Positions 8,142-16,653 of a stretch of DNA of 64,000 nt are shown one piece after another; within the stretch, counting starts at the first letter, position 1, and each line of letters opens with the position of its first letter. The translations under genes were made by a program, and so were the position numbers. The notes beneath the pieces are model-generated. The model worked only from the letters and a program-made list of their open reading frames with translations, searched no databases and was not told where the DNA came from. Source of the DNA: Corynebacterium sp. (GTDB lineage: Bacteria > Actinomycetota > Actinomycetes > Mycobacteriales > Mycobacteriaceae); contig NZ_JAUNKO010000002.1 of NCBI RefSeq assembly GCF_030532715.1, forward strand, positions 319,413 to 383,412. The letters are read 5' to 3'.

Positions 8142-9779
8142 ATGCCTTTTACTCCAGACAACACCCCGCTCGTGCCGGAAGGCGACATTCCGGTGGGGGC
8201 CCGCCCCCAGCCGGGACCGCGTCAACCACGCGAAGCGTGGACCGGCGGCCAGCCCGCTAAAAAGCCGCGCCGTCGCGCCAGCCGGATTCGCATCCGGGGT
8301 ATCGACGCCGCTCGCGGCTTCGCCCTGTTCGGCATGATCAGCGTGCACACCCTGCCGGTGTGGGACAACAGCACCCAAACCGTGACCCTGTCATACCAAT
8401 TGCTCGCCGGGCATGCTGCCGCATTGTTTGCCACACTCGCCGGTGTCTCCCTGGCCATCATCACGGGGATGAATAACATTCACACCGGCCGAGACTTACA
8501 CCGCGACCGGCTGAACGTGTTCTTCCGAGCGTTGATCGTGCTGCTCATTGGCACCACCATCAACTTCCTGCCCTTAACGGTGTACAACATCCTGCCGTAC
8601 TACGCATTCTTCTTCCTGTTTGCTATTCCATTTTTAGGGTTCAAGGCGCGATCGTTGTTCATCTGGGCGGCGGGCATGGCGATTGGCGGCTCGCTGCTGC
8701 GCTACATCGTGCTCGCCTCCGGCAGTTACCCAGAGCGCACCGAAAGCATGCTGGAAGTGCAAAGCACCGCCGATGTGGTCGCCGCAATTCAAGACCCCGT
8801 CACCTTCCTGATGACCATGGTGTTTACCGGTGTGTACCCGGCCATCACCTGGATTGCGTTCATCCTGTTGGGCATGGGTATCGGCCGACTTGACCTCCGC
8901 AACATTGAGGTGCAGATCAAGCTCGGTGTGTTCAGCGCCCTGGTGGCCATCGTGGTGGCGGTTACCTCGGACTTTCTGCTGAAGGCCGGCCACGGTTTTG
9001 ATCGAATCGTCGCCGCAACCTCCGGCCTCACCCCGGATCAAGTGATGGATTCGCTACGCCTCGGCGGGGAAGTCCCATCAACCACCCTGTGGTGGCAGAT
9101 CGCAGCGGGCCCGCACCTTAACACCGTTTTTTCCGTGGTGCTTTCCGGCGCGTTGGCTACCTTTGCGCTGTCCTTTTTCCTGTTAGCGGAACGTGTAGTT
9201 GCCTTACTCCTCATCCCCTTCGAGCGGGCGGGGTCGATGACTCTGACCTTGTACGTGCTTCACTTGATGTTCCTCGCGGTGAAGGATGTTTCCTACTATT
9301 CCATCGTGTGGTGCCTTGCCCAGATTTTCGTGGCCATGGCGTTGGGCTTCTTCTGGCGGGAAGCGGTGGGTCAAGGGCCGTTAGAGCGTAGCCAATCAGC
9401 ATTGGCAAAATTCCTAGCGCGCACCATCATCCCAGTGAAACAATCCAAAGCTTCCGCAGCGGAACAACCGGCGCCACTCCCGTGGGACGCAGTCGAACCT
9501 CAGCCTGTTGCGCCGCCGCAACGCCCGCAGCCGCAACAGCAGTCGGAGCCGGTCGCGCATGAGCCCACGCCAATGTTCGACCCTGGTGTCATGGCAACCG
9601 AAATGCCGCTGCCCCAAGACGCGTTCGACCCGAACATCAAGTACCCGTCTCGCTTTCAGCATGTACGTTCCAGGCATCAAACCTCCAGCCTGCCGCCGCG
9701 GGAACAACAATGGTCGGTGCCGGGCCCGCGGAACGCGCAGCCGGGAAGCATGCCGCACTCATCGCGGCACGCCAGGTAG
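8142..9779 (+). CDS. Heparan-alpha-glucosaminide N-acetyltransferase-like / DUF418-type membrane protein
   Basis: From ATG 8142 the product has 545 residues; an in-frame TTG at 8085 would add 19. After a basic N-terminus (KKPRRRASRIRIRG) the membrane domain opens with IDAARGFALFGMISVHTLP, the RGxAxxGM-type start with a conserved His seen in this acyltransferase superfamily. About ten hydrophobic segments follow to residue 420. The last 125 residues are cytoplasmic-looking and rich in Pro, Gln and Ala. The gene lies 69 bases past the NRPS stop on the same strand, so it is probably co-transcribed and may acylate or export the NRPS product or another envelope polymer. That role is inference from context. 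Confidence 0.7.
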   Translation: MPFTPDNTPLVPEGDIPVGARPQPGPRQPREAWTGGQPAKKPRRRASRIRIRGIDAARGFALFGMISVHTLPVWDNSTQTVTLSYQLLAGHAAALFATLAGVSLAIITGMNNIHTGRDLHRDRLNVFFRALIVLLIGTTINFLPLTVYNILPYYAFFFLFAIPFLGFKARSLFIWAAGMAIGGSLLRYIVLASGSYPERTESMLEVQSTADVVAAIQDPVTFLMTMVFTGVYPAITWIAFILLGMGIGRLDLRNIEVQIKLGVFSALVAIVVAVTSDFLLKAGHGFDRIVAATSGLTPDQVMDSLRLGGEVPSTTLWWQIAAGPHLNTVFSVVLSGALATFALSFFLLAERVVALLLIPFERAGSMTLTLYVLHLMFLAVKDVSYYSIVWCLAQIFVAMALGFFWREAVGQGPLERSQSALAKFLARTIIPVKQSKASAAEQPAPLPWDAVEPQPVAPPQRPQPQQQSEPVAHEPTPMFDPGVMATEMPLPQDAFDPNIKYPSRFQHVRSRHQTSSLPPREQQWSVPGPRNAQPGSMPHSSRHAR

Positions 9780-9782
9780 CGT

Positions 9783-9807
9783 GATGGTGCTGGATTAAAG
9801 CACCATC
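9783..9807. terminator. Hairpin at a convergent gene junction
   Basis: The 9-base arms GATGGTGCT (9783-9791) and AGCACCATC (9799-9807) lie between the stop codons of two convergent genes and overlap the last codons of the minus-strand gene. No T run follows on either strand, so terminator function is uncertain. Confidence 0.4.
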
Positions 9808-10265
9808 AGCACTGCTACCACCAGCCACAGTGCGGCAAAGATTCCGCTGAACATGGCGAGTTGGCCTTTGGCCTTGTTCCAGTCGGCGATGTGCACCGGT
9901 TCAGCGGGCATATCGTCCTCCTCGAGCAAATTCAACGCAGCCATCATTTTCTTTTGGCGGGGCAGGATCAGGAAAAACAACAACGCCCAGGCGATGAAAC
10001 TTAGCAGGATTGAGGTGTGCATGCGGCCTTCTTTGAGGAAGGTCATGTCTGAAAACAGCACGCCGAACCCGAGCAATGGAACCAGCAAGGACAGCAGGCC
10101 ATAGGTGTTGCTGATTTTATGCAACACGCTTGCCGCGCCTTTGGCGGCATCATTGCCGTTGTGTACCTCAAGGGCACGGACCTGAAACGTTGAGGTGGCT
10201 ACCGTGACGGGCCCTAAAAACAGGATCGCCGCGAGAACGTGCAGGATAAGCATGAGTTGGTCCAC
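9795..10265 (-). CDS. DUF2269-type integral membrane protein
   Basis: The product has 156 residues and four hydrophobic segments: about 4-25 (LILHVLAAILFLGPVTVAT), 53-70, 84-100 and 137-154. The N-terminal pattern, a His in LILHVLAAILFLG, matches the DUF2269 family of small membrane proteins of unknown function. A charged loop (KKMMAALNLLEEDD) precedes the last helix. The nuclease gene upstream overlaps this gene by 98 bases in another frame, so translation may be coupled. No function can be assigned. Confidence 0.7.
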   Translation of the reverse strand: MDQLMLILHVLAAILFLGPVTVATSTFQVRALEVHNGNDAAKGAASVLHKISNTYGLLSLLVPLLGFGVLFSDMTFLKEGRMHTSILLSFIAWALLFFLILPRQKKMMAALNLLEEDDMPAEPVHIADWNKAKGQLAMFSGIFAALWLVVAVLMVL

Positions 10266-10944
10266 TGTGAGCTGGTACCTTTCTGGAAAGAGGTGGGGGA
10301 GACTTCCCGCGCAACCTTAGTTGGCTTGGTACAACTTCGCGAAATAAGCAGGCGCGGCGCATAGTGGAGATATCGTCGGTAACCAGCGGTAACCCCCAAC
10401 TCGCCGCTACTTGGGCCACTCGGCGGGCATACCAACACTTCGCGTGCGGGTCCGGAGGCATCCATTCTGACGGAAGTGCATCGGACTTTGCTTGGTTTTG
10501 GGTTTTACTGGCCACGATGAGGTTATTGGGGTCGTTCGCAAACGCGACGCGTTGCGCGGCGCTCCACTGGTAGGCGCCCATGTCCCACGCTGCCCGCAGC
10601 GGGTACACATGATCTAATTCGATGTCGGCGCCGCTGGTTACTCCGATGCGCTCGCCGGAATACGGGTCTAGGCCGGTGCCTGCTGTAACGGGGCATCCTT
10701 GGGCGCCAGCCAGGGCGTCAATAAGCGCGAGGTCACGGGTGGTGCAGCCGTCTTGGTGGTGTGCCCACCCCGGGCCGAATTGTGTGCGCTGGTAGCCGAG
10801 CACGCTGGCGCGTTGTGCGACCACACGAATCTGCGGCAATGATTGAGCTAGGGGAATACTCGGGCCGGGGGCGCTGCCGAACGACGCCACCACGGCAATG
10901 ATGGTCAGGGCGATAAGGAAAAGACCAAACGAAAAGTGCCTCAT
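10168..10944 (-). CDS. Exported HNH endonuclease-family protein (DUF1524/GmrSD-C-like), 3' end possibly frameshifted
   Basis: The product has 258 residues. The N-terminus (MRHFSFGLFLIALTIIAVVASF) is a signal peptide or anchor. The domain carries the family His motif ELDHVYPLRAAWDMG followed by NDPNNLIVASKTQNQAKSDALP, the His and Asn positions of the DUF1524 HNH fold. Close relatives usually end soon after the Trp/Arg-rich segment, here near residue 207. Instead the last 50 residues are Pro/Arg/Ser-rich and run 98 bases into the next gene, so a small frameshift near 10320-10330 is possible; a one-base shift would end at a TAA near 10319. The start ATG lies inside the putP terminator stem. An extracellular DNA-degrading role is inferred from signal peptide and fold. 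Confidence 0.65.
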   Translation of the reverse strand: MRHFSFGLFLIALTIIAVVASFGSAPGPSIPLAQSLPQIRVVAQRASVLGYQRTQFGPGWAHHQDGCTTRDLALIDALAGAQGCPVTAGTGLDPYSGERIGVTSGADIELDHVYPLRAAWDMGAYQWSAAQRVAFANDPNNLIVASKTQNQAKSDALPSEWMPPDPHAKCWYARRVAQVAASWGLPLVTDDISTMRRACLFREVVPSQLRLRGKSPPPLSRKVPAHSGPTHAYPARSRGDPVFRARHGSHLNVSGPCP

Positions 10945-10968
10945 ACCCGCTTAGACGGCATGAGGCAC
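10932..10968 (-). terminator. putP terminator overlapping the start of the HNH gene
   Basis: The 9-base arms GTGCCTCAT (10936-10944) and ATGAGGCAC (10960-10968) form a perfect stem with a 15-base loop, followed on the minus strand by TTTT. It lies 33 bases past the putP stop. The HNH start codon is inside the stem, so readthrough RNA would also hide that start. Confidence 0.65.
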
Positions 10969-11000
10969 CCTTGAGGTTCCCATAAGGAAGAAAATAGTTT

Positions 11001-12506
11001 TTACCGGGCTAGGGCCGCGGCCTCCTCGAACTCGTCGATAACTTCCTCAGATGGCGGCTTGGTCAGCAGGGACACCGTGACCATCACGATCGTGGCGCTG
11101 ATAAAGCCAGGGACGATCTCGTAGAGGATATCGCCAAGTGCGGACTGTCCCCACACAAAGGAAACCACCGCGCCGGTCACCATGCCGGCGATAGCGCCTG
11201 GGGCGTTTAGGCGACGCCAGTACAACGCTGCAATCACCAGTGGACCGAATGCGGAACCGAAGCCGGCCCACGCGAAGGCCACCAGGCCCAAGATGGAATC
11301 GTTCGGGTTGATCGCTAGCATCGCGGCGATGATCGCCACCATCACCACAGCGGTGCGGGACAGGTTAATCAGCAGCTGGCTAGACGGCTTCTTTTTAATC
11401 ACGATGGTGTACAAGTCTTCCACCAGTGCGGAGGATACCACCAGCAGCTGGGAGGAAATCGTGGACATGATCGCGGCGAGCACAGCGGTCAGCACGAGGC
11501 CAGCGAACAATGGGTGGAACAGGATGCGGCCCATGTCCAAGAACACGGTTTCGAAGGACTTTTGGTCCGTGACGCTGTAATCGGCGTTCTGACCGAAGAA
11601 TGCGGTACCGATGAGCGCGACTGCCGCCGCGCCGGCAATGCAGAAGAACATCCAAGCCACACCAATGCGGCGGCCGTGGCGTGCCTCCTGTGGGCTACGC
11701 AACGCCATGAATCGTACGATGATGTGCGGTTGGCCGAAATACCCTAAGCCCCACGCCATGTTGCTGATGATCAGCACGAGGGAAACGCCCTCAATCATGG
11801 AGAAGTACGTTGGGTTGCCTTCGGGGTGTGGACCGTACGGGTTGGAGGCTGCCCAAGTCCAGATAGAACTAGCATCGTCGAGTGCGAACAAGGCCATCAG
11901 CGGGACGATGATGAGCGAAAGGAACATGATCATGCCTTGCACCGCGTCGGTGTACGACACGGCGAGGAAGCCGCCGATAAAGGTGTAGGCGACCGTCACG
12001 GCGGCCACGATGAGCATGCCATCCAAATAGTTGCCATTGAATGTGGATTCGAAGTACTTGCCGCCGGAAACCATGCCGGAGGATACGTAGAACGTGAAGA
12101 ACACCAGGATGACCAGCGAGGAAACTACGCGCAAGAGGCGCGATTTGTCGTGCAGGCGGTTTTCCATAAACGATGGCACGGTCAGCGAATTGCTGGCGAT
12201 TTCGGTGTAGGAACGAAGCCTCGGGGCCACCCATTTCCAGTTGGCCCAACACCCGATGAGCAGGCCGACGGCGATCCATAATTCTGAAAAGCCAGTGACG
12301 AATAGGGCGCCGGGCAGCCCCATTAGCAACCAGCCGGACATGTCGGACGCACCTGCTGACAGCGCAGCAACAAACGGGTTCAACCCGCGGCCTGCCAGCA
12401 TGTAGTCGTCGTATTCGTCCGTTTGGCGGTAGCTCCAGTATCCGATGGCAAGCATCGTCAACATGTAGATCACAATGGCTACGATGAACCACGTATGCTG
12501 AGACAA
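11001..12506 (-). CDS. putP: Sodium/proline symporter
   Basis: The product has 501 residues and about 13 hydrophobic segments, the usual length and topology of the solute:sodium symporter family. Near the N-terminus are YWSYRQTDEYDDYMLAGR and LSAGASDMSGWLLMGLPGA, the conserved Asp and SGWL region of PutP that binds Na+ and proline. Proline uptake feeds catabolism and osmoprotection. Start TTG 12506 has GGAGGA 7 bases upstream. It is transcribed alone, divergently from the SNF2 gene, and ends in its own hairpin. The 142-base upstream region has separated inverted repeats AGTGTGA (12530-12536) and TCACACT (12571-12577) that could be regulatory. Confidence 0.93.
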   Translation of the reverse strand: MSQHTWFIVAIVIYMLTMLAIGYWSYRQTDEYDDYMLAGRGLNPFVAALSAGASDMSGWLLMGLPGALFVTGFSELWIAVGLLIGCWANWKWVAPRLRSYTEIASNSLTVPSFMENRLHDKSRLLRVVSSLVILVFFTFYVSSGMVSGGKYFESTFNGNYLDGMLIVAAVTVAYTFIGGFLAVSYTDAVQGMIMFLSLIIVPLMALFALDDASSIWTWAASNPYGPHPEGNPTYFSMIEGVSLVLIISNMAWGLGYFGQPHIIVRFMALRSPQEARHGRRIGVAWMFFCIAGAAAVALIGTAFFGQNADYSVTDQKSFETVFLDMGRILFHPLFAGLVLTAVLAAIMSTISSQLLVVSSALVEDLYTIVIKKKPSSQLLINLSRTAVVMVAIIAAMLAINPNDSILGLVAFAWAGFGSAFGPLVIAALYWRRLNAPGAIAGMVTGAVVSFVWGQSALGDILYEIVPGFISATIVMVTVSLLTKPPSEEVIDEFEEAAALAR

Positions 12507-12648
12507 GCCGTCCTCCTCGCATGGGGGTTAGTGTGAATCCAATAGGTTAGCCGCCTAAATGTATCGTGTCTCACACTTCATTGGCTAGAAAATCTCAATA
12601 TCTTGTTGAAAAAGGGGGGTTGTATGGGTGTGCTGGTACAAAAGAAAT

Positions 12649-15600
12649 ATGGCTTCATTCGCACTGCACGGATTGTGGTCGGGCGAATCTGGCCTGCACC
12701 TTTGGATTGAACAGCGAAAAACCAACCGTGGAGTTACCCCCGATCAGCTGAGTGAAGGTACATTTCCGCCGTGCGTCGAGCAGGTGTTGCAGCACATGGA
12801 TTTTCGCACCTGGCTGGAAGTTGCGTTACGTTCGCCCGCCGGAAGTTTGGAAAAAGTGCGGCTGCCCGCGGCGTCGATAGCCGGGGAACAATTGGTTCAG
12901 GTGTTTGATCAGTTGGCGGTGTTGGATCGTGAGGATGATGCGGTGCGCCCGTTACGGCGCGGTAGTATCGCCTCGGATTTGCGGTGGCTGCTGCGGTTTT
13001 ATCTCGGCGTGAAAAGATTCGTCTCCGCCGGGCAGGTAACCTTGAGCCTTCGCCCTGACCAGGGGAAATGGTGGCCGCGCTGGGGTCTGGCGGCGGAGGG
13101 AAGGCAGCAGTATTGGGTGCGGGCCATGGTCGAAAGCGCGCCCGGGGTGTTGGTGGTCAACGGCGGTGAGCATTTCGCTGAAACGTTTGCGCTAGCAGCC
13201 GCACATTGGATCACGTTGTCGAAGCTGCGCGGGCTTGCCGAGGCCCGCCCTGCTGGTGCGTGGCATCCATTTTCGCGCAGTTTGTTGTACAACCTGCCGG
13301 TGCCGGCTGGTAGCGAACAGTTCGTGTCCGCGATCAAAGAATGGCGGGAGTCTACAAGCGAATCTGTGTGTGAAATTGTCGTTGTGGTCGCTGAGGAGCC
13401 GGTGGGCGAAGACGCCGATGAGCTGCTGTGGCCGGTACGGCTGCGGATTTCTTACGACGGCAATGCGTCACGGCCGCTGCGCGCAGCCGAGTTGGTAGGT
13501 TCGGCCGTGCACTATGCGTCCGCGAATCGTGACCGAATCATGATGCTCGGCGGGTTGCCGCAACGCTGTGCGGAATACCGTATGTTCGGTGTGGATGTTG
13601 AGGGCGAAGCGGGAGGCGACGTCGGCGATTGGGATTGCTACCTCACGTTGGAGGAATTGCAGGAGTTTTTGAGTGTGGGGGTTCCGCGGTTACGCGCCGC
13701 CGGGGTCGTGGTGTTGTTGCCGAAAAGTTGGACGAAAGCTGAGCTGCGTGCCAGCCTAGAGCTGGCGTCCAGTTCCGATCCGACCGTGGCCACGGCGTTG
13801 GTAAAAACTGGCGTAGAGCAAATACTCGGATTTCGGTGGCGGATCAGCCTTGATGATAAGGACGTCGGCCCAGAAGAAATGCGGCAGTTGGTGGCCAGCA
13901 AAGCCGGGTTGGTGAAACTGCGTGACAGATGGGTGCTGGCGGATACGGACACCGTGCGCCGGGTTGCGCAATACATGGACCGGCTGGCGTCGCAGACGCA
14001 AAGTTGGAAGGCGGCGGAGTGCGCCCGTTTGGAGGCCGAGCTTCAGCGGGATGTCGAATGCAATAGCGATAACGTGGTGGAGTTGCAGGGGCGCCTTGCG
14101 CAGCTGCGTGGTGAGCTGGATGCCGCGCAGGAAGCTTGGCAGCAATACAATCGTCAGTTCGATGGGGAAACGTCCTTAGCGGCGCTTCGGAGTTTTGCCG
14201 CTATCACCGAGGAAGACGGCCCGAGCTACATCGGCAATCCGTGGCATGTCGCGCTGGCTGGTGGTGCGGACGACAACACCGTCCTGCCCGCGCCCACACG
14301 GGTGGCGATCCCCAAGAGCGTGCGTGCTGAGCTGCGTGAGTATCAACGGCGCGGCGTCGATTGGTTGTTGTGGATGAGTGAACAGCAGGTGGGTGCGGTA
14401 CTCGCCGACGATATGGGTTTGGGCAAAACCCTGCAGGTGCTCACCATGCTGGCGGTCGAGCGCGAGCGCGGTAGTTCGATAGAGCAGGAGTTTGATATCA
14501 GTGCGCCTTCACTGGTGATAGCCCCGACCTCAGTGGTGAGCAATTGGGCGGCGGAAGCCAATCGCTTCACCCCGGATTGCCGGGTGATGGTGTTCCACGG
14601 ATCGGATCGGCCAGACGCGGAAGCTTTTGCCCTCGCGGTGCAGCAGGTGGATCTTGTGGTCACGTCCTATGGCCTGCTTACCCGCGAGTTTGACGTGTTG
14701 GCGGGCGTGCAGTGGGGGCACGTGATTTTGGATGAGGCCCAGCAGATCAAAAATTCCACCACGAAGGTTGCGAAAGCTTCGCGCGGGTTGCCTGCCCGGC
14801 ATCGGATTGCGCTTACCGGCACCCCAATGGAAAACCGGCTGTCGGAGTTGCGTTCGATTTTGGACTTTTGCAACCCGGGGATTTTGGGGACGGCGTCGTT
14901 CTTTAGAAACCACTTTGTCAAGGCGATTGAACGGTACGGCGACGAGCTGCGGGCGGAGCAGCTTCGGCGACTCACCGCGCCGTTTATCTTGCGGAGGCTG
15001 AAAACGGACCGCGCCATGATTGCCGACCTGCCCGAGAAAAACGAGGAGATTGTGCGCGTGCACCTTACCAAGGAGCAGGTTTCGCTGTATCAGGCCTTGG
15101 TGGAGCGCATGGCGCAGGAGATTTCTGGCGCGGAAGGCATCAATCGAAAAGGGTTAGTTTTGGCCACCATTACGCGAATCAAACAGATTTGCAATCATCC
15201 GGCGCATTATCTGGGCGATGGGTCCCCAATGTTGGTGGGTGGCAAGCATCGCTCAGGCAAAGTGCGAGCCTTGGCCGATATTATTGCCCGGGCCCACGAA
15301 GCGGACGAACGTGTGTTGGTGTTTACCCAGTACCGGGTGTTCGGCGGGATGCTGCAAGATTTCCTTGAGGGGCGGCTCGGCACGCCGGTGCCATTTTTGC
15401 ATGGCGGAGTGTCGCGCGCCCAGCGCGACCGTATGATCGAGTCATTTCAGGGTGCGGGTGGCCCCTCCGTGATGGTGCTTTCGCTGAAAGCAGGCGGTAC
15501 TGGGTTGAACCTCACCAAGGCGAACGTAGTTGTGCATATGGATCGATGGTGGAACCCAGCCGTAGAAAACCAGGCCACGGATCGTGCGTTTCGCATCGGT

Positions 15601-15792
15601 CAGCGGCGGGACGTGCGCGTGTATAAGATGATGGCGCTGGGAACGCTGGAGGAGGCGATCCAAGATGTGCTCGACGGAAAACTGCAGTTGGCGGAGTCTG
15701 TGATTCGGCCCGGCGAGGGTTGGATCACTGAACTAAGCCCCGAGGATTTGACGCAATTGCTTAGCTACCGCGGACGAGGAGTGGACTCATGA
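12649..15792 (+). CDS. SNF2-family DEAD/DEAH-box helicase (HelZ-like)
   Basis: From ATG 12649 the product has 1047 residues; GTG 12628 is a possible earlier start. Residues about 1-560 are the actinobacterial N-terminal region of large bacterial SNF2 proteins, with a coiled segment near 455-500. The motor begins with LREYQRRGVDWLLW and has Walker A DDMGLGKT (Lys593), motif II DEAQ (Asp695) and the second RecA lobe ending in QATDRAFRIGQ. These proteins use ATP to translocate on double-stranded DNA; bacterial members such as mycobacterial HelZ are poorly understood. The stop overlaps the SWIM gene start (ATGA), so the two are coupled and probably act together. Confidence 0.88.
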   Translation: MASFALHGLWSGESGLHLWIEQRKTNRGVTPDQLSEGTFPPCVEQVLQHMDFRTWLEVALRSPAGSLEKVRLPAASIAGEQLVQVFDQLAVLDREDDAVRPLRRGSIASDLRWLLRFYLGVKRFVSAGQVTLSLRPDQGKWWPRWGLAAEGRQQYWVRAMVESAPGVLVVNGGEHFAETFALAAAHWITLSKLRGLAEARPAGAWHPFSRSLLYNLPVPAGSEQFVSAIKEWRESTSESVCEIVVVVAEEPVGEDADELLWPVRLRISYDGNASRPLRAAELVGSAVHYASANRDRIMMLGGLPQRCAEYRMFGVDVEGEAGGDVGDWDCYLTLEELQEFLSVGVPRLRAAGVVVLLPKSWTKAELRASLELASSSDPTVATALVKTGVEQILGFRWRISLDDKDVGPEEMRQLVASKAGLVKLRDRWVLADTDTVRRVAQYMDRLASQTQSWKAAECARLEAELQRDVECNSDNVVELQGRLAQLRGELDAAQEAWQQYNRQFDGETSLAALRSFAAITEEDGPSYIGNPWHVALAGGADDNTVLPAPTRVAIPKSVRAELREYQRRGVDWLLWMSEQQVGAVLADDMGLGKTLQVLTMLAVERERGSSIEQEFDISAPSLVIAPTSVVSNWAAEANRFTPDCRVMVFHGSDRPDAEAFALAVQQVDLVVTSYGLLTREFDVLAGVQWGHVILDEAQQIKNSTTKVAKASRGLPARHRIALTGTPMENRLSELRSILDFCNPGILGTASFFRNHFVKAIERYGDELRAEQLRRLTAPFILRRLKTDRAMIADLPEKNEEIVRVHLTKEQVSLYQALVERMAQEISGAEGINRKGLVLATITRIKQICNHPAHYLGDGSPMLVGGKHRSGKVRALADIIARAHEADERVLVFTQYRVFGGMLQDFLEGRLGTPVPFLHGGVSRAQRDRMIESFQGAGGPSVMVLSLKAGGTGLNLTKANVVVHMDRWWNPAVENQATDRAFRIGQRRDVRVYKMMALGTLEEAIQDVLDGKLQLAESVIRPGEGWITELSPEDLTQLLSYRGRGVDS

Positions 15793-16592
15793 GCCGGAAA
15801 CGCACGGTAGTGGACAATGTGATCTACGCGAATTTTGGCAGTCGTCCGAAACAACCTTCGCGGCAGAAACGCACCATGTCTTCTGCGGTGGCTGGTCGCG
15901 TGTTCGCCGCCCAACTCATTCCTGATTTGCTCGCACAGTTGATCGATGAACGGCGTATCTCGCGCGGGCGCACGTATGCCCGCGATGGGCACGTCACGCG
16001 CGTCGAGCTCGGTAGCGGCATCATCACTGGGTACGTGCGCGGCTCTCAATCCGAACCTTTTTTCGTGCAATTGCGGTTGCCGCCGTGCGACGCCGCGTCC
16101 GTGACCGACGTGATGGAACGTCTCCGCGCCCTCCCGAATGGCTTGCAGGATGTGTTGGCGGGGCAAGTACCTTCCGCGTGGATTCGTACGCTCATTGCGC
16201 ACGGCGCCGACCAGATTGATGTTCGGTGTTCGTGCCCCGACCGTGCGCTGGTGTGCAAGCACGCCATTGCGCTGGGGGAGGTCGTGGCGGAACGGATCCA
16301 CGAAAAGCCTGAACAGGTGTTTTGGCTGCGTGGCGTGGATGTCCGCCGCTTGCTTGCGCCGTTGGAAACAAGCGCGCCATGGGAGGCGAGTGAGGTTTCG
16401 TATGACGCGGAGCACTTTTGGCAGGGGTGGCAGCTTCCGGAGCTCCCTGAACCCGATGCGGCCTTGGGGTTTACCGCGGAGCATGCTCAAGTGCTCTATC
16501 GGGCGGTGGAGGCCATCTCCTCGTCCACGGTAGAGCAGCTTCGAGGTGTTGCCGATATCGAGGATATGTACGACTATCTAACGCAAAAATAA
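15789..16592 (+). CDS. SWIM zinc-finger protein
   Basis: The product has 267 residues. The central motif CSCPDRALVCKHAIAL is a SWIM zinc finger (CxCx7CxH), a small fold for DNA or protein contact. The N-terminus is basic and the rest predicted helical, without enzyme motifs. It starts inside the stop of the SNF2 helicase gene. SWIM-SNF2 gene pairs recur in actinobacteria, which suggests this protein guides or loads the helicase; that is inference from context. Confidence 0.85.
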   Translation: MSRKRTVVDNVIYANFGSRPKQPSRQKRTMSSAVAGRVFAAQLIPDLLAQLIDERRISRGRTYARDGHVTRVELGSGIITGYVRGSQSEPFFVQLRLPPCDAASVTDVMERLRALPNGLQDVLAGQVPSAWIRTLIAHGADQIDVRCSCPDRALVCKHAIALGEVVAERIHEKPEQVFWLRGVDVRRLLAPLETSAPWEASEVSYDAEHFWQGWQLPELPEPDAALGFTAEHAQVLYRAVEAISSSTVEQLRGVADIEDMYDYLTQK

Positions 16593-16653
16593 CTGAACTA
16601 TTGTTCGATTTCCGCCTGTGGCGTGTTGCGTACCCGTAGTACAAAGGGGATAT

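Noticed and set aside
12541..12560. Half DtxR-like site (GGTTAGCC) in the putP/SNF2 promoter region
   Set aside because: Only one half-site matches; neither gene is expected in an iron regulon.
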